Positions 25,201 through 38,346 of a stretch of 64,000 nucleotides of DNA are shown here, in pieces. Positions within the stretch are counted from its first letter, which is position 1. Every line of letters begins with the position of its first letter. This DNA is from Dipylidium caninum (taxonomy: Eukaryota > Platyhelminthes > Cestoda > Cyclophyllidea > Dipylidiidae), in assembly GCA_017562135.1 (NCBI GenBank), contig QEYB01000093.1, forward strand, positions 434,001-498,000, given 5' to 3'. The translations under genes were made by a program, and so were the position numbers. Below the pieces are notes generated by a model that did no database searches, was not told the origin of the DNA, and saw only the letters and a program-made list of their open reading frames with translations.

Positions 25201-28200
25201 GCCTTAACGAGGTGGCAGTGCGCCATGAACTTTAAAAGTGCAGCTGAATTTTCAAACATGCTGGGCGCCTGCTTGGCGAAGGCATAACGAAGTCTGCACT
25301 TTTTGGAGAGCTTCAGCGAAGGAGACACGCTGTGACAACATCGAACACTTTCCCTTCCAGCCCTCGCTCTGTTTAGCTTTTCTTCCACTGTCAATTCGGT
25401 CCAACTGTTGGCTCACCACATCTCCATTTAGACCAAACGCGGATGCCTCTGTGCCTCGGCTCCTCGGCCCAGCGTTGATGAGGAAAACGGCCTGCTGAGT
25501 CTTCTTGATAGTGTGGCATGAAGTTTCACTCAGTGTAGGCTGTTGAAATGCCTTGCGTATTTTTCATGCGATCAAGACAGACAGGGACTTTCCTCTCCTC
25601 GTGTGTTCTTCATCTGTGGGGAGAACGAGTTACTAGCACCTGAGCCTTAGCTGTTCGTTGATTTCGAAATTTGGCAAGAATCGAAATTGGTGGCCTTTGG
25701 TAGCAGCGTATCGAAGTTAGCCAAGCGGGCTGTGGCGAAGTGAAACACTCCCGGAATTCCTTACGGAGTTTAAATCCTGTTTTCGTATGGGATCGAAGGA
25801 GTAGTAATTTTAAAAATTACGAGTATTGTGGAATCAGATTTGGGCCTTTTAACGGTGCATTTTTGGGGGGGGGGAGGCGTTGCTGCCCGCAAAACGATAT
25901 TTGGGCAAATGGAACAGTTTGAGGAGACAATGAAAACCGCGTCGGGATATCAACAGGCAGCGTTGACCACCCGAGTGGCCCCCTTCCGAATCGAGATGTC
26001 TCACAGGGGACGGACACTTCGTCGCCGTGACTTCTTATCGTTCCACAGCCGAGCATTGCGTCTGTGCTTTCGTTGGCCTTGACCTTTCGCCACGGTGAAA
26101 CAAGCGCAGAAGGCCGTTGGAGCCCGTCGTCGTGCCTTGTTTACGCACGAGGAAAAGGCGGAATAGCCGCTGCCTCTCTTGGGGGTTGAACTAACTCATG
26201 AGAAATGAGAACGCATTCAGAGGAGTTGTTTCGCTCTAAAGTTAAGACATCATAAGGCGCCAACAGAAAGAGCGCATTGCTCACTTTTTTTGGTTTTTCA
26301 AGAAAATTTTGGTGGCCTTTTCGAATTGTGTCTGCTGCTCAATTTCTTTACGTTGTACAGTCGTGACAACGATAAATTCACCTGAACCGTATAGCTCCTC
26401 ATCCGCAAGAGTTAATATCCATCTGACGGTCGAGTCACGATTCACGAAGCCCTTCTGAAGGCGTCGTCACTTACTTCCAACAGCCATGGGTGAGAGGATC
26501 GCAGACCACCATCTTCCAGCTCCACATTTTTGCTTTCAGCTGGCTTCGCAACACCTGAGTCCAGCTATCTGGGAGGCGGCATTCTGTTACTACCTGGCGC
26601 AGTACCTCTCCCCGGGCTGGATGAAGAGCACCAATAGCCTGCATTCTCGTCCTCGAGTTGTTGAGCGTCGACGCAACATTCGAGGGCGCTATGCGGACCA
26701 CAACAGCAACAGCAGCACCGCTGACTCCTCCTCTGAAGTCTTCAACTCACCCATCCAACGACCGCGCCAACTCCATCCCACCTCTTCGCTCCTCTCCGAC
26801 GGTTTCGAGGAGCAACAAATGAATCTTGAACAGCTCCCAATTCTTTCGGCATTGCGTGACAAAGTAGCTAAGGAAGCGGACAATGTCATGAATCAGGCGG
26901 TTCACCAGTCCATTAAAGTAAGTTTTCCTACCCTCCCAGTGGGGCAAAATTGTTCACATGAAAGCTTTGAAGCCGTCAGTTAAAACGTAATTCGAGTGTA
27001 CATCTTTCATAATGTCTTTGAGGATGATCAGCGACGAATGTTGGCATGTCATCACCGTGAAAGCCAAATGGGGGTCTGGCAGAGTCCTGCCCATCAACTT
27101 TTAATTAGTGCCGCCCTAGAAATCCCCTTTTTAATTCGAATTGCCTCACCTCTGTGACTTCGGTGCTCGTGCCCGAGGGCCCGGATGCCAAAACTCGTTT
27201 CATTGGAGGCCATTTGAGAGGTGGTTTCCATTGCCTCTGTCCACCTTTGAGAATGTTTAACTAAAATCGACGTGGGGACCAACTCTGTCTGCATCTTGAC
27301 CGCGATTTATTGCGGTAGATTTTATGTCGTATGAGCACCTCCCTAGGCAACCAAATAAACAAACCTCTTACCGGTTGGAAGGTTATTTCAGAGACTCCGG
27401 TCACTGTATTCATCGTCTCCTTTGTAATCAGCCTGTGAAGTTCGGTGGACTGCCCGTTCATCGAAAGAAGTGTTGAAATTTTGTTGGAAAGACTTGACGG
27501 CAGGTAGGACATCCTCCATCGTCCACAGTATATCCACCCCATCGCGAGAAGTTAGGATTCCCTGGCAAAAGAAAGTGGTGCAGGCGTTATGCTTTTCATT
27601 AATTTTCTTCTTATCGGGATTCAGCCTAGTGTCATGCGCAAAAACACGAGATATGTGTTAAATATGATACTGCGGATATGGGAACGCACACAAGGTCTTC
27701 TGCTTTCCAAATTGTCTGCTAAACAAGCTCAACGCTCTAATCAGAAGAATATAGCCGCGGGAAAGAAAGATTTCTGTCTTCCCATTGAACTAAATACATT
27801 AGGAGAGGCTATTAAAACTCCTAATTTGTTAAATGTTCCTCCCAATTTAGAGATAAAAGCTACCGAATCCATGTCTTGCATTTCACGTATTAGACGAAAG
27901 TGTGCAGATCTCGGCGCCTCAAATTCCTCCAATTATTAAATCGTTTGCTCGGACGAATCGAACATCTTGTTAAATATGAGGACATCAGAGGTTACCCATT
28001 GCTTCCATGTGTTTTTGATAAAGGGTAAATTTACGACTGAAAGCCCCACGAAAGGGTGCTCTTCCCCACCCAACCGCTTTCACTCGAATTTCGGGACATA
28101 AAAATGCGCCAGGCTTCTTCGCGGTCGCCCCTCCATTGCAGCACTTCCCGGGGCCATGGCAACGGCGTCGGTGTTTGTATTCCACGGGGAGTGGGGAGGC

Positions 28201-31200
28201 GTCTGAGGTGGGGTGTGTTTGGTGAGTCATCAGCATCTGACACCGGCGTCGTGGACCGCCAACCGGGAGGTGGTGTCTCGCCTTTCGAAGTCCGCACGAC
28301 GCACGACGCACGACAACCTCGCGCGGGCGCGGAGGTCAGGAGCACGCCACCGGAGTGACAGGCGACGCAGGCGCGGCTTACCGCTCGCCTGGCGTGACTC
28401 CACTCCACTCCGCTCCCGCATTTGCCAGCAGAGCATCTCTCTACCCACCCAATTAATTACTTGGTGAAGTCGTAGGCAATGCCATGGAATTTGTTTGACA
28501 GTCTACTGCCAATTATGCACATTTCACTGAGGTTATCGTATTTAATGCTTGAAGACGACTTATGACGGAGTAAAGTAAATGGGGAAATGATAGAGGCGGA
28601 TTTTCCCGCTTCCTCCTCGTCTTCTACAGACTTCACTCCATCACTGCGGCGGTGGGTTATTTCGTTGCCAGACGCCGATCCTTTCACATCCCACAGGTGT
28701 ACTGAAAACACGTCTAGCTGGGGTGTAACGACTTCAAAGAAGTCGGCCCGCTCCAACCGCCTCCACATTCGACTCTTAAAATCAACATGGTTTTAAATAG
28801 ACTTTTATTTCTCCACGCTGCCACGGAGTTCGCCTCGCTGCTGTGTTCGTCTGCGGAAGTTTGTGGCTTCTTCAAATGCCTTAACACCAGCAAGGAGGTC
28901 TGAATTTTTTTCCATTTACCCGTTCCGTCACTGAATTTATGGTCTCAGCCCCACCGGAGGGCAGTAACAAATTCACATGGCGCAAAACCAATGCAATTTT
29001 TATGGTCTTTTGAGGAGTCGTTCTTACACACGGGAGAGTGGCTTCTATGAAAGCCAAGACTCGTACGAAGTCTTTCCTTATGCGAGATCTAAAGCAACAT
29101 CCAGGTGGATGACTTCTTACCCTTGAATAAATGTGGGATTTCTCGGTGAGAAAACAGTCTTTTCATTTTTTCCCCACAGAAACGAAATATCATTGACTTA
29201 CAAATGTGTGTGTGTGTATGTGTGTGCTTGTGTATGTGGTTCCAGCCAGTGCCCATCATGGCCCTTCCTTGCGCATAATTTAAATAATGAAGACTGGAGT
29301 AGATTCGCGCCAGTGTGAGTAGAGCATCGGTGCTGGTTTGTTGCCATCCGACGCCCCGAGGACCTTGTTATCAGGAGAGAACATCGCGGCTGCGGGGCAG
29401 CGAGGCGAATCTGCCTCGTCACGACGCGACCCGATGACACTCAAAGGCCATCGGTTGGCAGGCAGCGCATGGAGCACGAGAGCACGTCATTAATTGCTGC
29501 TCGAGAGTGAAAGAGTGGTTGTCTCCTAGTTTGCAGTTTCATTTAACGCCTCAGAAAATTCCGGGTGTGCCGAATGCGTCCTGTGCCACTTAATCTAACC
29601 AAGTGAGTTGGTTGTTTCGGTGGTGTCGTGTGTATTGTGATCTTGAAGTGGTAAGGAAGAGGTTTTGGCCCCTAAAAGAGTACTATGGAAGGCCTGCATT
29701 CAATCAAAATATCATACAGCGCTTCGGCAAGTCCAAAAATTTCGGGACATTTCTACTGGATCGGCTTCTTGCAGTACACCGTTGTTGAAATAAGACTCGT
29801 CTCTTACTTATGCGTCGAAAGGAGGCGCTGAATTAATGCCAACAGGAAAGTCAGCCATGGCTTTGAAGGAGGGAGGCGCCACTGACGACATCGAAATTAA
29901 CAGACCGCTTTTGAAGACACTTTATGAGATGTCCATCTGCTTTAACCGCGTCTTATTGTTCCGCTGCCTCATTATGCCTCACATTCTCCGTGCTCATGAG
30001 TCCCACAGGTTGGGATTTCGATGGGAGGCCTCTTTTAATCGCCCTGCTCTGTTCAGCACCTAAACTGCTGCCGTTGCCTAACGTGACTGGCGGTGTTTTA
30101 AAATGAGTCGACTCGACATGGACCATTGACACCAGGTGGGGCAAACGCTGCCACTTGCTAGGAGGTGAAGAGTCTCCCGGGCCATGGTGGCCGTCTGACA
30201 AGATGTCTTTTCCGGCTCCATATCGGGAAGTGATGTTTGCTCGGTCTTTGTGTCCGTCTAAGGAGATTTGCCGGAGGAGAAGCACTCCACCTCTGCCAGG
30301 TAGTATTTCCAGGCGGTCTTCGCCTGAGGGTGGAATAGACGGTTGCATCACTGTGGTGTGATGTGGGTTTAAGAATGGGGTTGAGTATCTGGCACTCAGG
30401 AGTGGCCTTAAGTGAATTTGCAGTGAGGTCACACTTTAACTGTAGGGCTTATTCCATTGCACAGGCCAGGTCAAGAGAGGTGACGGAGCTCTGCCGCCTT
30501 TTCGGCAGTTCTTCAACCAGCGAAACCGTGCGACAGATTCGAGAAGCCCAAGACTCTCTCTTCGGCAAATTGGATCAGGTGGGGACTGCAATCACACAGG
30601 CTCTGACCACAGGTAACCGTAGCATTGGGTCGCCGTCAAGTGGAATGGCGGCCATTCGACTGACGCAGGCCCAACCGTACCACGGCAACGGAAAGGATAG
30701 AAGGCGAAGAGCTGCCGCCTCGGTGGAATTGGATGGAGGCGGTAGCAGTCACGAGTCCCCATTACACCGCAACAACTCGAGTGACGTAGATTCGGAGGAC
30801 GCGGATGATACTTCACCCTCTGGATTTAGTTCGCTGCGCATCGATGACGAGAGCCATTCCACTCCGGGCGAAGAGGAGGACACGGGATTTGGAGGCAGCA
30901 GCACTGGTGTCTCGACGAAGGGAGCCCAGCAGCGTGTGGAGGCTGTCTTCTTCTCCCGATTCCTCGTCGGACTATCTAAAAGCATCATAGAGGAGTTTCT
31001 CGCTAACGGTAAGAGGCACTCTTCGGTTAATTCATCATTAAAAGTCTTTTCAACAAAATCCTAAGACTGTCCTTGATGGGACTGAGTTTATCGTCAATGC
31101 TCGGAGGCGCCGCCTTATAAGAACAGGGCAGCAGTTAAAATCCGAGACGAGTTCGGACGTGCATAACTTCATTGGAGTTGCGCGATGTGAAAGTTTACAC

Positions 31201-34200
31201 AACCGGAAAGGCGATTTAAATTCTGCCGATGCGGTGTCGCGCTGATAAAGCGGAGCCCGCGAAAAAGTGTCATCTTCCATCACTTTTGTTGTCCTTCTAC
31301 ACCCGATGGAAAGCTAGGCTTCTCGTTTTCTGACAATCGTCTGCTTTCAGCGTTAACCTTAACTTCTCTTGTCCGCATGTTTTCACTCCCCCCGCCAGTA
31401 ATTGCACCACCGACACGATTTAGCGCCCGCCTCTTTCAGCGAGCAGATGCCGTCCAGTGCTCCCTCATACCCAATTCGCGGGAGGCGTTCTCCATCTTAC
31501 CTCCAAGGCGGCACAAAACTCCAGTCGTGAATCATTTGTCTCATCAATCTTAAGGCGTTAATAAGACTGGAGTGCCTTTTCTGCTGTCAGAATGTTCGCA
31601 ATGTTGTATCGTCTCCGCCCGACATGTTCTTATTTTGAGCTTTTCTTGGTCCCTCCGCGACTAAATATGGGGGGGGGGGGCGAAGACGAAGCTGTCTACT
31701 CTTTCCACTTCGCATGGTGTATATTCTTAAAAGCCAACCAACTGAAAATGTTGTGACCTCTCTGAAGACATTCCTCAGTCGTCAACAAGGAGAAGTTAGC
31801 CTCATTTGACAAGGTCGGAAGTGCTCTCTGCTCCACTTCCTGCCCTCCCCCGCCTGCATTTGTGTGCAGATGACTTGTCATTTCGGTGACAAGTTTGCCT
31901 TTTATCCAACAATTGACTCAAAAGGTGGCAAAGTGCTAAATGGAAAAATCGAGGAGCCATCACATGATGGAAATCTCACAGAGGATTAACTGTTGCTTTC
32001 CCGTCATTCACAACCATTTTCGCTGACAAAACTGCGATGTCATCGGATCCTGCGTTTACGGGCTCTAGAAACAAAAACTTTGCAGAGGCCATCCTTTCCA
32101 GATCGCTTTTTCTTATCACCCAGGGGCAATTTCCAATTGACTTGGCATTAAGCGGACTAATAGCGGACTTGAGACAATTTATTTTCTCAGCGAGGCAAAA
32201 CGGACTTATCGGTGAACCCGAGGTGCGGGCCCCACTCACTTCCTCCTCCTTGTAGACTCGCTGGCGATCGAGTGGGAAATCGGAGTGCAGTTGTTAAATT
32301 TGGTGAAGGCGCTCCGGAAGTGGATGCACAATGCCGGGGTGCAGAATTACAAGGAGGCTCTGCAACCTCTCAGCGAATTCGCCAATCTAATGGCCACTCC
32401 ACCACGCGAACTCTTCGCTGTAGGTGTTTCTGTCGCCCTTTGACGTTTTCTCACTAAAGTTAGTCCACATTGGAGGTATTTGCCAACATTTTGGTTGACA
32501 CTGTTTGATGTGAACTACATCTCAAAACGGAGGTAAAGTAGAAATTCTCCCCGATGAAGTTAATCCGACATCTCTTTTCTCTTCAATCAGTCTAAACTGT
32601 AGTAATCTTTGTGAGACCGGAGTTTAGCAAACATCGCCTCAATAAGGATTAAAAACCTATGCCCAGTAATTACGTCGGATGCTCGAGCGTCAACCACTTT
32701 TGACATCCACACCGAAAATGTCAAGCCTTCACGTTCGCACACAGTCTGCTTCACCTCCGTGAGAGCGTCAAGGCGAAGTAAAGGCATTTCTGTGAAATGA
32801 ACTTCATTAAATCACTTAAAGCGTCCAAGCGCATAAAGTCACTTTGGTTTCCGATGAAATCGTCGAGGTGGAGGTGTGGAAGCACCCAGTTTAACTGGTC
32901 AAACGCATGAGATGTTGCCATGAGTGAGGGCAGCGCCTTGCTCTTCATCTTGGGACTGTGGCTGCATGTGATTCCTTGGGGTTTTAGAGTGCTCAGTAAT
33001 CAATGTGTCAGGCTTTGTTGAGCCTCAAGGTTAACTGCGAGTCGCCTTAAGAGGATACGCAATTATTACAGACTGGAGAGTTGATGTGTAGGAAGTGGGA
33101 GGCCTGCCTCCGCGTCACGGGGTTGTGCAAACTGCCATGGGGTAATCGACTCCAAACTCCATTCACCTTTGCTAGATTTTAAGTATTACCCTGACAAAAT
33201 TGTGTAGATTAGGTGATGCCCGATTGGCTTTTTAAACTTTCCCTTTACCTCAAAACAAAAGAATGGCGATCATTATGCACCTCGAGACTGAGTGGAGAGA
33301 ACATCTTGAAGAAGCTGTTGTTTTCATAATCGGGACTAGAAATTGGTACTAAGTCACGATGCGTTTGAGGGGGCGTGTTTATAGTACTTTTTTCGTGGTA
33401 CGAGGAAATGGGTGCTTTTTAGAGAATGTGTTAAAAATTTGAGCACATCTATTTGTTTGGGGGGAAAACTTTCTGAGTCTCACATGCTTTCATGTGCCTA
33501 CTTAGATGTCGTGGAGACAGATCTGCACGGCACACCCATCTCTACCGGTACCGTTGATCTGCTTTCTCCTAAACAAATATGAAAATGGCCGAGGAACGCA
33601 GGAGAATTCAGACTGGGCCATTAACATCTCGAGGGCTTCGGGGAGAAACCGTGCGTTTCCACTCCTTATTTCTTTTCTACTTACACGGAATATGTGTAAT
33701 TAAGTGTTGTAATATTTTAGGAACCATCACTGCAGATGATTTATCAAAGTATTGGAAAGAAACGGAGGAATTTTACATACCGCCCAAATCCAGTAGAATC
33801 GAGTTTAACTATTTGCCTCCAGACTTAGCTACCCTCTTCAACACATACGACACCAAATTAGTGGTGGATGGCTTCGACAGTGTACTAGGTGAATCTTTTT
33901 TTCATATTTCCTAAATCCACGTAACAATCTTGCTTCCCCCTTGTAATTTGGTACATAACCGAAGTCTACTGAGAACACACTAGTAGCCTCTTTTATTTTG
34001 CATTTATTTTGAAGTGACGATAAAGATTTTATTTGACCACTATGTCCTGCTATCACCATCCCTTAAGCCGAGCGGAATCAGGCTTTCAGATGGAGCGCAT
34101 TGATAAGGAATTACCCGCCTCCTGCTATGGTGACAAAGGACAGCGGGTCAGTGTGTGGTTCTACCCCCGGCAAACGGTCGACTGACTCACTTGGCGCGAA

Positions 34201-37200
34201 ACAACGCGACAGCAGCGAGTACAGCGATTTCCGCGACTTCGCTGAGCTCAATGCCGAGGTCAACGGTCCCAAATCAAAAACCTCCCCCGCCAATGACCTT
34301 CTCCGTCCAATCCCTTCCACTAACAGCCCTAGCCGTTCTTTTCTGGTCAGTAATTTCAAGGATAACGGCACATTGAGAGGCCTTCGAAAAGACACTAACG
34401 CTTACGATCGTGCCATTGCTCCCCCACGTTAGCTTTCAAATAAGGTCAGTATACGAGAAATCACGACTGCGGCAAACCAAATATTCGAGTAACATGTTGT
34501 TTTCCGCGGCGTAGGCTACGAATCGGTCGACCATATTTCCTAGTGGCGGACCCCATCAATGTTTAAAATCCGAGCAAGTGGAAGCTGAGCCCACCCGCCC
34601 TGAAGCACCTTATCCCTCTGGCAGACTTCCGCTTACTCGGCCTGTATGAACCGCGATTTGATTCAAACGGCGGAACATGTGATCTGGCAACTAATGCGTA
34701 CCTCACCTTTGTGATGTGCCACGCTAGAAACAGTCGAAACTCCCACGACCTCTGATTCACGTAAAGAAAAACACGTTAAACTCAGTTGGGTGGAGCACGC
34801 AGAAGACTCTTGGCTCTGTGCTGAATGACATTATACCTTGACACTTGACTTTGAGTTTTTTGGTCCGTTCCTTCCACCCCATCATTTGCTCCGTTTTTAC
34901 CGAACTTATGGCGAAATACGCTCGCGTTCAGGTGCTAATGATCCGAGCAGGAATGTCAACTGTAGCCTCAAACGAAATGGAATAAGTTTAGGAAGCAAAA
35001 TCTATTCCCTTCAGCATTACACGAGGCCGATTTTTGTTGTGACATCCTTCTGGTTTCTGAGACAAAGAGATATGGGAGGCCTGTCCTGATTTTACACGTC
35101 CATCTGAATACGAACCCAGTAGAGGGGAATACTACACCCACGGAACTCCCACTCGCTTTCCTGTTTTGTTTTGTGAAGGCGGCCGGCGAAATCTTCCCCC
35201 TTTAATGGGGGGGGGAGGGGGTGGGGGCTTTTTGCCCTCTTCCAAGTGTCAACCACCGTATTTGGCAATTTGATTCTTGATCCCATTTTCTTCCACTCTC
35301 AGATTCTTTTTTCTCATTCTCTTTCTCCAATCCCCATTGGTCAACTCGATTTCAATAGGGCTGGTCCACACCATCAATAGTTTTTAGGGTGTTCTGACCA
35401 CCAGAATCTGACAGCTTCAATTCGGTGGTGACCATCCTCTTCTGCCGAGTTTGGCCAAGCGCTCTCATTTGAGTTTGTGGATGTCACCAGCAGTGGTCAT
35501 CCACCGAAATCCCACAAGCTCTATGTTCTCGCGTGCACATCCTCTTTTTTCTCTACTTTTGTGTGAACTACTGTTTCGTCCGTTGGGAGGACGACGAGGT
35601 TAAAAAGACTATCGTTTTGGTGTACAGATGGGCCAACCTTACAGATACCGACGAGCCACGGCGACCGAACTAGGCGGGTCCAGGCAATCGCCGATGTCGG
35701 AGCTATTTACAATGAGGCGGGCAAATGTGCAACGTGTGGTCCCCGTCCCCGGAGGCGGCTTCCGTTCACGTGCCGCCGTTTACGACCTCAATGGTTCCTC
35801 ACCGAATGTGTTCGACCACTGCCTTGCGGGGACCATTTCGGTGTCGTCGGCAGGCAACTGCTCCCGAAAATGCAATCAGCGTGGCACCATACCCTCCAAC
35901 TCTACCCTCAGCCTACCACGGTCAATAAATGCGCGCAGTAGCCCTCGGGAAGCCCAGAAGATTTGTAATGACTGGTCTGATTTCAAGAAGAGCCTCTCGC
36001 GTCCCACCACACCCTCCACTGTTGAAGCCGACGCCGTGACGCCAAATACGAGCCTCTCCGCAAAACCAGCCTTCTCTGATGACCCAGTCGGCCTACGACT
36101 TCGACAGCCACTCGCGCAGGAGACGCGGAGACAGCCTCAGCTCCTTCATGGACTGGAATTTGCGCAAATCCCAACAAAGTCTCATCAGCCTGGGACTGGA
36201 CAAACAAGCTGCGAGTATAGTGATGAACGTGCAAGTGGAGAAAGTAGCGAACGAAAACTACGGACTGAAATTCGTGGAGGGACACGTGAGTGCCTACGAA
36301 TACGGCAGTGAATTTACTTTGAGAGGCATCGATTCTTCTATTTTCATTTTTACCCCGTAGAGCCTTTTCCTGCTGAGTCGCGGAAGTAGCTTTGCGTGCA
36401 GTCACCAGTTCTCCATGTCTTGTAAAATTTTGGATAAAAGCGTGTGAAACGTATCCATAGCATTAACAAATATGCCAGGTTTTGAGAAAATTGTGTGCCA
36501 CGGAAACTGCCGTAATGCGATTTTAATGGCACTGTACATGGGAATGGTTTGAAAATTCGCGGATTTTTTTCCCCTCAGTTGACTCGCTTCGGCAAGGTAG
36601 GAGTCTACGTAAAGGCCATCACATCAGATTCTACGGCCTCGAGGGCGAACATTCAGGTGGGCGACCGAATTCTCGCCATCAACGGGAAAGACGTTACTGG
36701 GATGACCTTTGCGGAGTGAGTTTTGCTCCCTCTCTCTCTCTCTCTACTCCGCTTCTTCGGCTACCGGACCCTTCCTCACAAAGCTGCGCACACGACACGC
36801 TCCTTCTGCAGTAGACACTCATCCCAAAGACTTTTCGGTTGGCATGGGGGCGACTTTTCGCTCGACTGTTGGTTATGCCGGGTACAGCCTTCGTTCCCGC
36901 CTCCTCTGGTGTGAGTAACGCGTGGAAGGGAGTGAAAGGAATAAAAAGCCCGGACAATGCCTTGCAGTCAGGCATCCTCCTGTAGTCTTTGAAGAGAACG
37001 ACGTTTCACCGCAGTGGACCAGGGACTTTTACGTTGGTGATTGTAGTTTCAACTTCGCGATGTGCGAAATGTGTTGGGTGGTCGGTCAGTCCCGGAGCCG
37101 CTTGGACCGGTTCATCGAGAACCATCTAATTGGACCGGCGACTTCCTCAGTGGGGAGTCCTCTACCGTCCACGTGTCGGTGAAATTTGCATTTGGGCTGT

Positions 37201-37619
37201 GGTGGTAGGCTTTCCTCTCACTGCGCCGCATGCAGCACGGCCAAGAGGAAAATGCCCTTGCCGAATGGCCTTCATTAAAAATGCCTAGTTGCCCGAAGTC
37301 AGAAGAATCGGAACGCCAGAACCTTGTCACTTTTTATGGATGGGGGAAAGTTAGACCGGGGGATCTTCTGATGGAAAAGCTGTTGTATGAAATAGTTGCT
37401 TGTTGCGCCCGTACCTCAGAGTGTAGAATCATTATTGCCTCTTGACACCACCTCTTCCGCCCGTGCCTGACCGTGTGGAGAACCCCGCTGGCAGGTTTCC
37501 TCACTTTCTCTTTCAGAGTGTGCAATTTCCTGAAGGACTGCGTCTCCCGAGTCACGCTGACAATTGAGCGGGGCCAGGTGGATAATCCGGACGACCTTCT
37601 TGGGCCGTCGTCCCCGTGA
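19256..37619 (+). CDS. RADIL: RADIL/RASIP1-type Rap/Ras effector (RA-FHA-dilute-PDZ), 10 exons
   Basis: Family members bind Rap1/Ras-GTP and control integrin adhesion and Rho signalling. Exons: 19256-20776, 26540-26917, 30465-31008, 32256-32423, 33721-33888, 34082-34146, 35628-36035, 36088-36285, 36579-36715, 37517-37619. They join in frame to 1229 aa. RA domain at about residues 58-175, ending in the family-typical LCRRFELRKQ. FHA domain at about 213-365 (FLLLIKGTRPESDFLVHEF, then PGDIIRVETSNLAYVFVFKD). Dilute (DIL) domain over exons 1-5, with VFFSRFLVGLSKSIIEEFL leading into WEIGVQLLNLVKALRKWM. C-terminal PDZ domain over exons 8-10 (ENYGLKFVEGH, GKVGVYVKAITSDS, QVGDRILAINGKDVTGMTF, VCNFLKDCVSRVTLTIERG). 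A single RA followed by FHA, DIL and PDZ fits RADIL better than afadin (two RA) or RASIP1 (no PDZ). Exons 3 and 6 and the 52-nt intron at 36036-36087 are the weakest parts. Confidence 0.87.
20777..26539 (+). other. RADIL intron 1, 5.8 kb
   Basis: The donor is GTGAGT after ..EKLNR and the acceptor TTGCTTTCAG. Open frames on both strands within it (for example 23935-24237) have no recognisable domain and no convincing splice context. Poly-G runs occur at 21201-21210 and 25865-25874. I see no mobile element. An unrecognised small RADIL exon could be hidden here. Confidence 0.5.
26918..30464 (+). other. RADIL intron 2, 3.5 kb
   Basis: GTAAGT to TTGCACAG. The DIL segment appears short across this junction compared with what I recall of relatives, so one divergent exon may be missing here. 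A TG microsatellite lies at 29203-29236. The 116-codon open frame at 27589-27939 has no recognisable domain. Confidence 0.45.
29203..29236. repeat. (TG)n microsatellite, interrupted
   Basis: An imperfect TG/TATG run inside RADIL intron 2. Confidence 0.85.
31009..32255 (+). other. RADIL intron 3, 1.2 kb
   Basis: GTAAGA to CCTTGTAG, phase 1 on both sides, so the Asp codon is split across the junction and the DIL motif is kept. It contains 12 consecutive G at 31669-31680. Nothing else was recognised. Confidence 0.6.
32424..33720 (+). other. RADIL intron 4, 1.3 kb
   Basis: GTGTTT to ATATTTTAG, phase 1. No exon, repeat or RNA gene was recognised in it. Confidence 0.55.
34147..35627 (+). other. 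RADIL intron 6 with a possible optional exon
   Basis: The model donor is GTCAGT at 34147 and the acceptor TGTACAG at 35627. The interval opens with a coding-like frame. A segment at 34220-34345 (starting YSDFRDFAELNAEVN) could be an extra phase-0 exon ending at a second GTCAGT. A G-rich run lies at 35205-35225. The rest shows nothing recognisable. Confidence 0.4.
36716..37516 (+). other. RADIL intron 9, 0.8 kb
   Basis: GTGAGT to CTCTTTCAG, phase 2, interrupting the PDZ coding sequence at the Glu codon of FAE|VCNFLKD. A short CT run follows the donor at about 36729-36745. Confidence 0.65.
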
Positions 37620-38279
37620 ATTCTGTCAGATATGCTCCCCACCGATAGATTGAAGCTGCCAGTTTACGTCTTTCGTGTATTTTTTTGTGTTCATTACTGT
37701 CGTCTCGCCACAGCCCCCGCTCGCTCTGCACTGTACGGCCTGACTGCCTAGTTTGCTCTTCCTTAGAGACCTCTCTGCCCCATTACCCAACAAAAAAATG
37801 GCCGCATTTTGAAATGACCTGTCTTCTGCCCTGAAATCGCCTCGTTGGGACCTGACATGTGCAGATGCTTTTTATAAGGTTTACAATCTACGAGCGTCTA
37901 CGGCTGCTACTTGCAGGCTGCGATCAGGCAGGATGAAACACGTCTGTCAGCGGATTCGGCTCCGTGCTAAACTCCACCGACAAGGCTTTGTGAAACTTTC
38001 AATCCTCAAAACACTGAGCAGTAGTTGTGCTCTCACCTAAGCCATCACATGTCGCAACCTGGCTGTCTCCATCGAACTTGTCAGAAGGAGAAACCGCAGA
38101 TTTGCCTAAAAATAGGGTTGACGCTCGCGACGAAGAGGACTTGTCGAAAAGTACTTCAACGCCCTGCCTCTCTCCACTTTATAGAGCGCACCAAGAAAGT
38201 GGATGAAAGGGCATGACGCCATTAGCTTCGCAGTCCTGTCATGTCTGCGCAACGCCGCACCACCTCCCATTAGTGGGGA

Positions 38280-38346
38280 ATGGGGGCGGGGCGGGGGCGG
38301 GGCGGGGGCGGGAGCGGGAGCGGGGGCGGGAGCGGGAGCGGGAGCG
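38280..38346. repeat. G-rich variable repeat (GGGGGC/GGGAGC units)
   Basis: About eleven irregular copies of GGGGGCGGGGC and GGGAGC units on the plus strand, nearly pure G with spaced C or AGC. Runs of 3-5 G at short regular spacing meet the usual sequence rule for a G-quadruplex. Confidence 0.92.

Noticed and set aside
27589..27939. 116-codon open frame in RADIL intron 2
   Set aside because: Ends at a stop without a usable donor, contains no recognisable domain and does not resemble the dilute domain expected there.
19256..37619. Afadin identity for the RA-FHA-DIL-PDZ gene
   Set aside because: Only one RA domain is present, and the RA-FHA link has the RRFELRK motif of RADIL/RASIP1.
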